From an uncultured Clostridia bacterium (GTDB taxonomy: Bacteria > Bacillota > Clostridia > Oscillospirales > Acutalibacteraceae): DNA of 32,971 nucleotides. The notes under the pieces were generated by a model that saw only the letters and a program-made list of their open reading frames with translations, was not told the origin of the DNA and ran no database searches. A program made the position numbers and the translations under genes. The stretch lies in contig CANQDR010000026.1 in the NCBI GenBank assembly GCA_947593615.1, forward strand, positions 1 through 32,971, written 5' to 3'. Below, piece by piece: positions 25,427 to 32,971 of this stretch. Numbering within the stretch: the first letter of the stretch is position 1; each line of letters begins with the position of its first letter.

Positions 25427-26437
25427 ATGATTTATGTAGAAAACTTAAGAAAGGAATTTAAAAAAACAATTAAAGAGCCGGGTATAAAGGGAAGTCTGAA
25501 ATCTTTTTTTAAACCCAAAAAGGAAATTATTGCGGCTGTAAAAGATATTTCCTTTGAGGTTAACGAGGGTGAAATTCTCGGCTTTATCGGACCGAACGGT
25601 GCAGGAAAATCTACGGTCATCAAAATGCTTACGGGTATTCTTTCACCTACGTCGGGAAGCTGTTCAATTAACGGGAAGAATCCGCAGAAGGACAGGAAGC
25701 AATATGTTAAAGAAATAGGAGTTGTATTCGGTCAGAGAACACAGCTGTGGTGGGATTTGCCTCTTACCGAAACCTACACGGTGCTGAAAGAGATTTATGA
25801 AGTTGACGACAGCCGCTTTAAAAAGCGAATGGAGTTCCTCAATGAGGTGCTGGAGCTTGACGGCTTTATTAAAAGCCCTGTCCGCACTCTGTCGCTCGGG
25901 CAGAGAATGAGAGCCGACATTGCGGCGTCGCTTCTGCACAGTCCAAAGGTTTTGTTTCTTGACGAGCCGACAATCGGTCTTGACGTGGTTGTCAAAGACA
26001 GCATAAGAAAGGCAATAGCAAAAATCAATGCCGAAGAAAACACAACAGTTATACTTACTACTCATGACCTTGAGGATATTGAAACTCTTTCAAAGCGCAT
26101 TGTAATGATTGACAAGGGAAGCAAGGTGTTTGACGGAAAAATTGCCGATTTAAAGGAAAAATACGGACAAATGCGCGAGCTTGCATTTGTCAGCTCAGAC
26201 GAAAATGCGCTTGATATTCTCAGTTACGCGGAAAAATTCGGACTTGAGGGCGACGATTTATTTGCAGAAAGCGACGGAGCAAGCTTTAAAGTGCGTTTTA
26301 ACAGCTCAATTGTGCCCGTAAGCGATATGCTGTCCTATACACTTTCCAAAATCAATGTAAAGGATATTAATGTCAAGGATGCCGATATAGAGGAAATTAT
26401 CCGCCGCCTTTATAAGGAGGGTGTGCAGAATGGGTAA
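25427..26437 (+). CDS. ABC-2 exporter ATP-binding protein (COG4586 type)
   Basis: A 336-residue ATPase that powers the two permeases encoded next. Walker A GPNGAGKST is at about 55-63, the signature LSLGQR at 155-160, and Walker B VLFLDEP at 175-181, followed by an H-loop TTHD. The segment VVFGQRTQLWWDLPL is characteristic of the COG4586 branch, which pairs with COG4587 and COG3694 permeases. The substrate is unknown; related systems are annotated as drug or viologen exporters. I start at 25427, because AGGAG lies six to seven bases upstream and the longer frame adds 17 residues atypical for the family. It overlaps the next gene by eight bases. Confidence 0.94.
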   Translation: MIYVENLRKEFKKTIKEPGIKGSLKSFFKPKKEIIAAVKDISFEVNEGEILGFIGPNGAGKSTVIKMLTGILSPTSGSCSINGKNPQKDRKQYVKEIGVVFGQRTQLWWDLPLTETYTVLKEIYEVDDSRFKKRMEFLNEVLELDGFIKSPVRTLSLGQRMRADIAASLLHSPKVLFLDEPTIGLDVVVKDSIRKAIAKINAEENTTVILTTHDLEDIETLSKRIVMIDKGSKVFDGKIADLKEKYGQMRELAFVSSDENALDILSYAEKFGLEGDDLFAESDGASFKVRFNSSIVPVSDMLSYTLSKINVKDINVKDADIEEIIRRLYKEGVQNG

Positions 26438-27248
26438 AAAGCTCAGAATTTATCTGCCATTCGTAAATGCAGGACTGCAGGAGGTTTCTACATACCGCGC
26501 CAACTGGATATTCTATATTCTGGGAGATATAATGGCGTGTTTTGTATCGTTTTTTGTATGGGAGGCGGTGTTCATCTCAACAGGCGGCGAAACATTTATG
26601 GGTTTTGCCAGAAGCGATATGGTAGTATATATATTTATGTCATTTTTGACCGGACAGATTATAGGCAGCGGAGGAACATATGACATAGGCGAAGAGGTTA
26701 AAGACGGCTCAATAGCTATGAGAATGATTAAACCCATAAGCTACAATTCAACCTTTCTTTTTCAGGAAATCGGCAACAAGATAATGGAAATCGGCATTAT
26801 ATTTGTTCCGTTGGTTGCAGGAGTTGAAATATATCGTTTTGCAGTAACAGGCTCTCTGAAATTTGATATTCTCAGATTTTTGCTCTATCTTGTCTGCTGT
26901 GTTTTTGCCTATGCAATCAATTTTTGTTTTAACATTTGTTTTGGCTTTACGGCGTTCATATTTAAAAATCTTTGGGGCTCAAATATGCTGAAAAACACTA
27001 TTGTCGGCTTCCTTTCGGGTTCAATTATTCCGATTGCATTTTTGCCCGGAGTATTAAAAGATATTCTTACGTATCTTCCGTTTTCGTCGTTGTCATATAC
27101 GCCGGTAATGGTGTATATGGGAATGTACAGCGGCTGGGAAATGCTGTTTTTTATAGGCTTGCAGATTTTCTGGGCAATCATCTTTTGGTGCCTGTCAAAG
27201 GTCATCTGGAAATGCGTAATCAAACGCCTTTCTATTCAGGGAGGTTGA
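26430..27248 (+). CDS. ABC-2 permease subunit 1 (COG4587 type)
   Basis: A 272-residue integral membrane protein with about six helices, starting MGKKLRIYLPFVNAGLQEVS and continuing with a first helix near WIFYILGDIMACFVSFFVWE. The cytoplasmic loop EVKDGSIAMRMIKPISY is typical of this permease family (the sequence DGSIAxxLxxP). The ATG at 26430 has AAGGAGG nine bases upstream and overlaps the ATPase stop. It should form a heterodimeric channel with the next gene's product. Confidence 0.92.
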   Translation: MGKKLRIYLPFVNAGLQEVSTYRANWIFYILGDIMACFVSFFVWEAVFISTGGETFMGFARSDMVVYIFMSFLTGQIIGSGGTYDIGEEVKDGSIAMRMIKPISYNSTFLFQEIGNKIMEIGIIFVPLVAGVEIYRFAVTGSLKFDILRFLLYLVCCVFAYAINFCFNICFGFTAFIFKNLWGSNMLKNTIVGFLSGSIIPIAFLPGVLKDILTYLPFSSLSYTPVMVYMGMYSGWEMLFFIGLQIFWAIIFWCLSKVIWKCVIKRLSIQGG

Positions 27249-27252
27249 TGAG

Positions 27253-28056
27253 ATGTTCAGAGAAATAAAAAGAGCGCTTAAAATGCACCGCATATTCATT
27301 GTGCAGGAGCTTAAAAGATTTATGGAATACAAGGGCGATTTTATTACAGGCGCAATTGGTCTGCTGCTTGCCCAGCTTTGCAGCATTATTTTTATTTCGG
27401 TTATTTTCAGTCAGATACCTACTCTTGTAGGCTGGAGCTTTAACGAGGTAATGTTTATCTACGGATTTTCTCTCATACCAAAGGCTATTGACCATCTGTT
27501 TTTTGACAATCTGTGGGCAGTCGGACACTTTATTGTGAGAAAAGGAGATTTTGACAAGTACCTTACTCGCCCCATAAATCCGTTGTTTCACGTTATGGCT
27601 GAGAAATTTCAGGTTGACGCTTTCGGAGAGCTTGTAATGGGAATAATCCTTCTGAGCTGTTCTCTTCCTTCGCTTGACATTGAGTACAGCTTTATGAAAA
27701 TTCTGCTCACCGTTGTTGTTGTGATTTTCGCTTCATTCATATATACAGGAATAAAAATCGGAACCTCTGCTATTGCGTTCTGGACAAAGAGAAGCGGAAA
27801 CATAATTTTTATGTTCTATATGGTGAATGACTTTGTAAAATATCCAATAGATATTTACAACAATGTTGTGCGTTCGGTTTTAACTTATATTATTCCTTTT
27901 GCATTCACTTCTTATTTTCCTGCATTGTATTTTATTACAGGCGAAAATCCGCTGTTCAACATAGGAATGACTATTGTTGTATCAATAGTTGTAATGACAA
28001 TAGGAGTGCTGATATGGAACAGGGGAATAAAAGCATATGAATCGGCAGGAAGCTGA
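27253..28056 (+). CDS. ABC-2 permease subunit 2 (COG3694 type)
   Basis: A 267-residue membrane protein with about six helices. The loop KGDFDKYLTRPINPLFHVM matches the matching loop of COG3694 permeases and is related to that of subunit 1. It starts four bases after subunit 1, with GGGAGG about seven bases upstream of the ATG. With the ATPase and subunit 1 it forms a complete exporter. Next, 14 bases away, comes the ion channel gene. Confidence 0.92.
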   Translation: MFREIKRALKMHRIFIVQELKRFMEYKGDFITGAIGLLLAQLCSIIFISVIFSQIPTLVGWSFNEVMFIYGFSLIPKAIDHLFFDNLWAVGHFIVRKGDFDKYLTRPINPLFHVMAEKFQVDAFGELVMGIILLSCSLPSLDIEYSFMKILLTVVVVIFASFIYTGIKIGTSAIAFWTKRSGNIIFMFYMVNDFVKYPIDIYNNVVRSVLTYIIPFAFTSYFPALYFITGENPLFNIGMTIVVSIVVMTIGVLIWNRGIKAYESAGS

Positions 28057-28070
28057 CAGGGGAGAATAAT

Positions 28071-28931
28071 ATGCTTGATTTTATATCGGAAAATTTAATA
28101 CTGTGCATAACAATGCTGTACGTTATTATGACTTTGGTGATAAGCATAAAACTCAGAAAGACCGACATAAGAAATATTTATAAATACGGAAAAAGTTTTA
28201 TGGAAATGCCTTTAAGAGCAAGAAACAAAGTTTTGCTGAAGGGAAAATGGATAAAACTGATGTATATTCTTATGTCAGTGCTGTTTGCAATTGTATTGTT
28301 TTGCAGACTTTACAAGCTGATTAATATTTTTGCAGCGGCAGTATTGTCTGTTGTTCTTGCTGTTTTGACAGCATTTGTTTTCTTTGAGTTTATTCTTGTA
28401 ATATCGGCTTTGCTGCGAAAAGTTATTGCAGTCAACAGCGCAGTGCTTAATGTTATGTTTTCATCTGTAATACTTATATTGTCAATGCTGTTTATTAATT
28501 TTCTGACAAGCTCCGCAAACGGGATCTCGGTGTTTATATTATCTCAGCTGTGTCTTGTATGCTGTTACATAATGATGTTGTTTGCGCTTATAATGGTGCT
28601 CAGAGAAGCTCACGACGACAGCAGCAGGCTTACGCTTAAAAATATTTGGAAGTCCGCTTTTTTGATAATTATTCTGTTCATATTTGATTTGTCGCTTATG
28701 TCGGGATATTGTTATCTGTATAATACATCGTCGTTTGGCGGAGTTGAGAACGGATTGTTTGATTTAATTTATTATACGGTGGTTACATTTGCAACAGTCG
28801 GCTACGGCGACATTGTACCGAACACTGTATTGGCAAAATCGGTTTCAATACTTACTGTTTTTACAAGCATATTATGTATTACTGTTTTGCTCAGCGGAAT
28901 TGCGGGAGCAAAAAAGAAAAATAATAAATGA
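28071..28931 (+). CDS. Seven-helix membrane protein with a K+ channel pore domain
   Basis: A 286-residue protein. About five N-terminal helices (near 8-28, 62-82, 86-118, 122-145, 150-175) are followed by a two-helix pore domain. The selectivity filter TVGYGD lies in ATVGYGDIVPN near residue 244, with helices on each side (SAFLIIILFIFDLSLMSGYC and ILTVFTSILCITVLLSG). There is no voltage-sensor Arg row and no RCK/TrkA-N domain; the C-terminus is only a short Lys/Asn tail. It is co-directional and 14 bases after the permease (AGGGGAG upstream), so it is probably the last gene of the ABC operon. Function is potassium or other cation conductance by homology of the filter. Confidence 0.85.
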   Translation: MLDFISENLILCITMLYVIMTLVISIKLRKTDIRNIYKYGKSFMEMPLRARNKVLLKGKWIKLMYILMSVLFAIVLFCRLYKLINIFAAAVLSVVLAVLTAFVFFEFILVISALLRKVIAVNSAVLNVMFSSVILILSMLFINFLTSSANGISVFILSQLCLVCCYIMMLFALIMVLREAHDDSSRLTLKNIWKSAFLIIILFIFDLSLMSGYCYLYNTSSFGGVENGLFDLIYYTVVTFATVGYGDIVPNTVLAKSVSILTVFTSILCITVLLSGIAGAKKKNNK

Positions 28932-28983
28932 CAAAAATAATAATATTTTTTGTTATTAATTGCCCTTGTTGTGTATTATGAAC

Positions 28984-29024
28984 AAAAAACACTCGAAAAC
29001 TTTGTCTTTCGGGTGTTTTTTAAT
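28984..29024 (+). terminator. Terminator after the ABC-channel operon
   Basis: A stem of about 15 bp with one T-G pair (28984-28998 with 29007-29021) and an 8-base loop runs into a T run. It cleanly separates the operon from the pullulanase gene. Confidence 0.9.
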
Positions 29025-29064
29025 TTCCTCATAAGAAAAATAATAACCTGATAAGTTGATAGAA

Positions 29065-29070
29065 TATAAT
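29065..29070 (+). promoter_or_regulatory. Candidate -10 of the pullulanase gene
   Basis: A perfect TATAAT at 29065-29070, about 50 bases before the start codon. The matching -35 region is poor, which may mean that an activator or a different sigma factor is used. The gene is flanked by terminators, so its promoter must lie in the 29025-29115 interval. Confidence 0.4.
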
Positions 29071-29121
29071 TAACAAATTATGTTCAGTATTATTTGTGAT
29101 TTTTATAAAGGAGTGATAAAT

Positions 29122-32100
29122 ATGAAATTCAGAAAACCTCTGTCATTGCTGCTTTCTGCTGCAATGGTTATCGGTATGGTTTCGTTTACTGCAAATGCAG
29201 TTACCAAAGATGACGTTTCTTCGTCTGCAGGCAGTTACTACAACGGAAGCTATCTTGAATCATATGCAAACCAGGCGTACAATGAGCAAAATTTAGGTTC
29301 TGTTTACAGCAAATCCTCTACCACGTGGAAAACGTGGTCACCTGAGGCTACATCGGTAAAGCTAAAGCTTTATAAAACCGGTTCAGACAGCGAATCGGGC
29401 GCAGGCGTAATTAATACATATGACCTTACCAAAAATAACACTACGGGCGTGTGGTCAACTACGCTTCAGGGCGATTACAAAGATGTTTACTATACATATC
29501 TTGTAACTGTAAACGGCAGGACGAATGAAACTCAGGACGTGTATTCTAAAGCCGTTGGCGTTAACGGCAACCGTTCAATGGTCGTTGACCTTGACTCTAC
29601 AGACCCCGAAGGATGGGGAAGCGACAAACACGTTTTGTTTGACAGCGCGGCCGAGGCTGTAGTTTGGGAAGTTCATGTGCGTGACTTCTCCGCATCAAAA
29701 ACATCGGGCGTGAGCGCTGAAAATCAGGGCAAATATCTTGCATTTGCAGAGGGCGGCACAAAGCTTAACTCGGATACAAGCGCAAGTGCTGTTTCTACCG
29801 GTATAGACTACCTTGTCGAGCAGGGAATCAACTGCGTTCAGCTTATGCCTGTATATGACTTCCAGTCAGTTGATGAGTCTGTCAGCAGTTCGTCAACAAA
29901 CCGCAACTGGGGTTATGACCCTCAGAACTACAATGCTCCAGAAGGCTCGTATTCATCAAATCCCTATAATGGAAATACAAGAATTACAGAGTTCAAACAG
30001 ATGGTTCAGGCTCTTCATGACAGAGGAATTTCTGTTGTAATGGACGTTGTTTATAACCATACTTATTCAACAGATTCATGCTTTACAAGAACGGTTCCCG
30101 GATATTACTACAGAATGACTTCTTCTTCTGCATATTCAAACGGTTCCGGCTGCGGCAATGAAACTGCGTCGGATAAGCTTATGTACAGAAAATATATGGT
30201 AGATTCATTAAAATACTGGGCTGAGGAATATCATATTGACGGTTTCCGTTTTGACCTTATGGGTCTTCATGATATTACAACAATGAACACTATCCGTACT
30301 GAGCTCGACAATTTATACCCAGACGGTTCAGGCCAAAAAATCCTTATGTACGGCGAACCTTGGACAGGCGGCAATGCTGCAATTTCAGACGGATGTTCTC
30401 AGGCAAAGGCTTCCTCTCTTGATTCAAGAGTAGGTATGTTCTGCGACTCATACCGCGACTCTATAAAGGGCGGCACAAATGACGCCTCAACAGGCTTTAT
30501 ACAGGGTAATAATGATAAAACATGGGGCGTTGTAAATGGTGTAAAGGGAAAGAGCTTCAGTGCAAAAGCTCCGTCACAGACAATTGCCTATGCTGACGCT
30601 CACGATAACCTTATTTTGTGGGATAAAATTGTAAAGAGTAACGGCTCTTCCAGCTGGAATTCAACTTCTACGTCTTACAAAGGACAGGTCAAAGGAGTTA
30701 TGGCACTTCTGCTTACTTCTCAGGGTATTCCGTTTATGACGGCAGGTTCAGAGTTCTGTCGTACAAAACAGGGTGACCATAACAGTTACAAGTCAAGCGA
30801 TTCAATTAATGCAATTGACTGGACAAGAGTAAAAACATATTCTGATGTTGCCGCTTATTACAAGGGACTTCTTCAGATAAGAGAGAATTATACTCCAATG
30901 AAAGGCAGCACGTTCAGCACGCCGACATTCCAGTCAGATTACGGTTATGTTGTTGCATACACATATTCAAACAGCAGATCAGGCGAATGGGGAAAGGTTT
31001 GTGTACTTGTAAACAGCGGTACTCAGGCATACTCAATCAACCTTGATGGAAGCGGTTGGATAAAAGTTGCAGACGGCAATCAGGCAGGTCTTAAGAATTT
31101 GGGTACTGTTTCAGGCAGCAGCTATTCCGTACCTGCACACAGCTCAGCAGTACTTGTTCAGTCCTCAACATTTGATAACCTTAAATATACTGAACCTCAG
31201 TTCGGTACACTTACAGTAAAGCATGTCAATGAAAGCGGAACAGTTTTAAAGACTGCAACAGCAAAATACAGACCGGGTTCAACATACCGCGCACTTCCCG
31301 ACACCACCTTAATGTTTGACCATAAATTAATTAAGACAGAGGGTACAACATCCGGCATTGTTCAAAGCGGCAAAAATTATACCGTAACATTTACTTACAG
31401 CTCGTCCGGAGTAAAGTCGGGTTATCTCACAGTTAAATATGTTGACGCAAGCGGTAAAGATTTGAAGGATGAAACAACTTATCATCTCAGAGCAGGCGAC
31501 AAATATGAAATTCCATGCGCTGTAATACAGGGCTATCAGCTTAATACTGATAAGTATCCTGCACAAACTTATGGTACTTTCACAGGCAGCGATAAGACAA
31601 TAACATTTACTTATAAAAATCTTGATGTAACATCATCAACAGTTCACTACTATAGTACGAGTTGGAACTCCATTCGCTGTTATTCTTATACCGACAGCGG
31701 GGCAGAACCCAACGGAGCTTGGGACAGCGCAACACTTATGACAAGTGAAGGCAACGGATGGTATAAATGTACTGTTCCGGCGTCAAGCGCCTATGTAATG
31801 TTCCATCCGTCATCAGGAACAGGTCAGGAGCCGGGACAGGGAGAACAAGGATATCTTGTTTCAGGTGAGGCATGGATTCAAAATAAGTCTGTTACATTCT
31901 CAAGTAAAGTAATCACCAGTCATATTGATATTGCTACTGGTCAGAAAATTTCAGCAGATGTAGTTGACAGTCAGGCAAAAACTACAAGTTCAAATTCTTA
32001 TTCTACATCAGCTCTTTCGGGCAGAACGGATGTTATCGTTCCGGGAAATTCACGCGGTAATTATTCGGCAGGCATAATCAACGTTGTATATCTTTACGGT

Positions 32101-32841
32101 TTGATAGATCAGCCCATACCTACCACCCCAACCACAACACAGCCAGTAACGACAAAGCCGACTGATCCGCCTGCTACTTCTTCTCCTTCTAAGCAAATTC
32201 TCATAGGCGATGTTGACTTAAACGGATATATTTCTATTATGGATGCAACACTTCTTCAAAAATATATTTCAGATTTAGAAGTCCTTTCTTCCGACCAGCA
32301 GATAGCGGCTGAATGTGACGATGACGGAAGAATAAGCGTTAAGGATGCAACACTTATTCAGAAATATATCGTTGAGTTAGATGATACGGGCAATGTAGGC
32401 AAATATGTCGGCCCTGTAATTGAAACAACTCAGGCTACAACAGCAACTCAGCAGCCTGAAACAACAAAACCGACAGTTCCGCCGACAACGGTACAGCCTG
32501 AAACAACAAAACCGACAGAACAGCCTACAACAGTTAAGCCCACTCCGTCAAGCTATACTGTTAAATTCAGTAATTCACAGCACTGGGCAGGCACAATTTA
32601 CTGTTATTACTGGACTGAAGGTCAAGACGGTACATGGCCGGGCGTTAAAATGACATATCTTGAAAAAAATGATTTTGGTGAAGATGTTTATACGGTTCAA
32701 GTACCAAGCACCGCAGACTATATTATTTTCAACAATAATGACAGCCAGACAGTAGATATTCCGTTTGATGGTACAGAGCTTGCTTTCTATGCTAAATCGG
32801 AAATAGACAGCAGCTGGCATCACTATTACGGCACATGGTAA
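29122..32841 (+). CDS. Secreted dockerin-containing type I pullulanase with starch-binding modules
   Basis: A 1239-residue secreted enzyme that hydrolyses alpha-1,6 branches of pullulan and starch. Signal peptide 1-26 (MKFRKPLSLLLSAAMVIGM, then FTANA). A CBM48-like domain (about 50-155) is followed by a GH13 barrel. NWGYDP is near 263; the predicted catalytic residues are Asp378 (GFRFDLM), Glu412 (GEPW) and Asp495 (AHDN). Then two MucBP-like domains (about 694-760 and 767-832), a CBM26-like starch-binding module (841-936), a degenerate MucBP-like repeat (to about 990) and a Thr/Pro linker. A type I dockerin (1029-1086), a second Thr/Pro linker and a second CBM26-like module (1144-1239) end the protein. 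The start has AAAGGAG upstream; a longer frame from 29080 is rejected. Dockerin amylases of this kind belong to Ruminococcus bromii amylosomes (established). A cohesin partner is not in the window. Confidence 0.95.
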   Translation: MKFRKPLSLLLSAAMVIGMVSFTANAVTKDDVSSSAGSYYNGSYLESYANQAYNEQNLGSVYSKSSTTWKTWSPEATSVKLKLYKTGSDSESGAGVINTYDLTKNNTTGVWSTTLQGDYKDVYYTYLVTVNGRTNETQDVYSKAVGVNGNRSMVVDLDSTDPEGWGSDKHVLFDSAAEAVVWEVHVRDFSASKTSGVSAENQGKYLAFAEGGTKLNSDTSASAVSTGIDYLVEQGINCVQLMPVYDFQSVDESVSSSSTNRNWGYDPQNYNAPEGSYSSNPYNGNTRITEFKQMVQALHDRGISVVMDVVYNHTYSTDSCFTRTVPGYYYRMTSSSAYSNGSGCGNETASDKLMYRKYMVDSLKYWAEEYHIDGFRFDLMGLHDITTMNTIRTELDNLYPDGSGQKILMYGEPWTGGNAAISDGCSQAKASSLDSRVGMFCDSYRDSIKGGTNDASTGFIQGNNDKTWGVVNGVKGKSFSAKAPSQTIAYADAHDNLILWDKIVKSNGSSSWNSTSTSYKGQVKGVMALLLTSQGIPFMTAGSEFCRTKQGDHNSYKSSDSINAIDWTRVKTYSDVAAYYKGLLQIRENYTPMKGSTFSTPTFQSDYGYVVAYTYSNSRSGEWGKVCVLVNSGTQAYSINLDGSGWIKVADGNQAGLKNLGTVSGSSYSVPAHSSAVLVQSSTFDNLKYTEPQFGTLTVKHVNESGTVLKTATAKYRPGSTYRALPDTTLMFDHKLIKTEGTTSGIVQSGKNYTVTFTYSSSGVKSGYLTVKYVDASGKDLKDETTYHLRAGDKYEIPCAVIQGYQLNTDKYPAQTYGTFTGSDKTITFTYKNLDVTSSTVHYYSTSWNSIRCYSYTDSGAEPNGAWDSATLMTSEGNGWYKCTVPASSAYVMFHPSSGTGQEPGQGEQGYLVSGEAWIQNKSVTFSSKVITSHIDIATGQKISADVVDSQAKTTSSNSYSTSALSGRTDVIVPGNSRGNYSAGIINVVYLYGLIDQPIPTTPTTTQPVTTKPTDPPATSSPSKQILIGDVDLNGYISIMDATLLQKYISDLEVLSSDQQIAAECDDDGRISVKDATLIQKYIVELDDTGNVGKYVGPVIETTQATTATQQPETTKPTVPPTTVQPETTKPTEQPTTVKPTPSSYTVKFSNSQHWAGTIYCYYWTEGQDGTWPGVKMTYLEKNDFGEDVYTVQVPSTADYIIFNNNDSQTVDIPFDGTELAFYAKSEIDSSWHHYYGTW
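32452..32517 (+). repeat. 24-bp direct repeat in the second Thr/Pro linker
   Basis: An identical 24-base unit encoding QPETTKPT occurs at 32452-32475 and 32494-32517, with a 42-base period. It reflects recent duplication within the Thr/Pro/Gln linker between dockerin and the C-terminal starch-binding module. Confidence 0.85.
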
Positions 32842-32859
32842 CTAAAACACAATAGTTAT

Positions 32860-32893
32860 AAAAACAGCCTCACAATTTGTGAGGCTGTTTTTG
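32860..32893 (+). terminator. Terminator of the pullulanase gene
   Basis: A nearly perfect palindrome with up to 16 bp of stem (32860-32875 with 32877-32892, so a small loop in practice) is followed by T residues. It begins 18 bases after the stop codon. Confidence 0.92.
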
Positions 32894-32894
32894 C

Positions 32895-32941
32895 TTGGTG
32901 TCCTTTAGGGCGAGGAAATAAACCCCCGGTTGAACCGGGGG
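32895..32941. other. GC-rich hairpin element near the window end
   Basis: A conspicuous CCCCCGGTT-G-AACCGGGGG palindrome (32923-32941) follows the segment CTTTAGGGCGAGG. It is not followed by a T run, and its GC content contrasts with the AT-rich surroundings. It may be the edge of a mobile element (IS200/IS605-like ends often carry such hairpins), a repeat family or a structured RNA; the window stops 30 bases later. Pairing is seen; identity is inference. Confidence 0.4.
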
Positions 32942-32971
32942 AAGATAAAAAAGCTTTAGCAAAAGAAAACC

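Overview
The window looks like a chromosomal segment of a low-GC Gram-positive anaerobe of the class Clostridia, most likely a Ruminococcus-type gut starch degrader (Ruminococcus bromii or a relative; this is inference). Support: the Firmicute order glmU-prs-pth-mfd, the YycJ-RlmH-RqcH cluster, strong AGGAGG-type ribosome binding sites, AT-rich spacers with SigA-like promoters, and a secreted pullulanase carrying a dockerin and starch-binding modules, as in amylosome enzymes. I see no tRNA or rRNA gene, CRISPR array, transposase gene or phage gene.

Layout. 1-509: intergenic, with a terminator for an upstream gene, an unexplained structured element (334-416) and the ppdK terminator. 510-3158 (-): pyruvate phosphate dikinase. 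3518-9693 (+): a GlmU-like uridylyltransferase lacking the acetyltransferase half, PRPP synthetase, peptidyl-tRNA hydrolase and Mfd. 9823-11922 (+): a PrsA-like lipoprotein and a repeat-bearing single-pass surface protein. 12029-12467 (-): a small membrane protein overlapping a DUF896 gene. 12604-15891 (-): the branched-chain amino acid operon ilvB-ilvN-ilvC. 16046-18481 (-): an ArsR/SmtB-type sensor and a P1B zinc/cadmium exporter, with an operator just downstream of a near-consensus promoter. 19114-24084 (+): murA, a fluoride channel, a YycJ-type hydrolase, rlmH and rqcH. 24240-25112 (-): a PflX-like radical SAM protein. 25427-28931 (+): an ABC-2 exporter (ATPase and two permeases) followed by an unusual seven-helix ion channel. 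29122-32841 (+): the dockerin pullulanase. The last 80 bases hold its terminator and a second, very stable GC-rich hairpin.

Together the genes are mainly housekeeping: PEP/pyruvate metabolism, wall precursor synthesis (GlmU-like, MurA), nucleotide supply, ribosome maturation and rescue (Pth, RlmH, RqcH), transcription-coupled repair, branched-chain amino acid synthesis and ion homeostasis (Zn/Cd, fluoride, K+). The accessory parts are the surface-protein pair, the ABC-channel operon and the amylosome-type pullulanase. No fully novel system is proven. The best leads are the orphan structured elements near both ends, the ABC-channel operon with its attenuator-like leader, the palindrome inside the murA promoter, the truncated GlmU and the altered Pth active-site loop.
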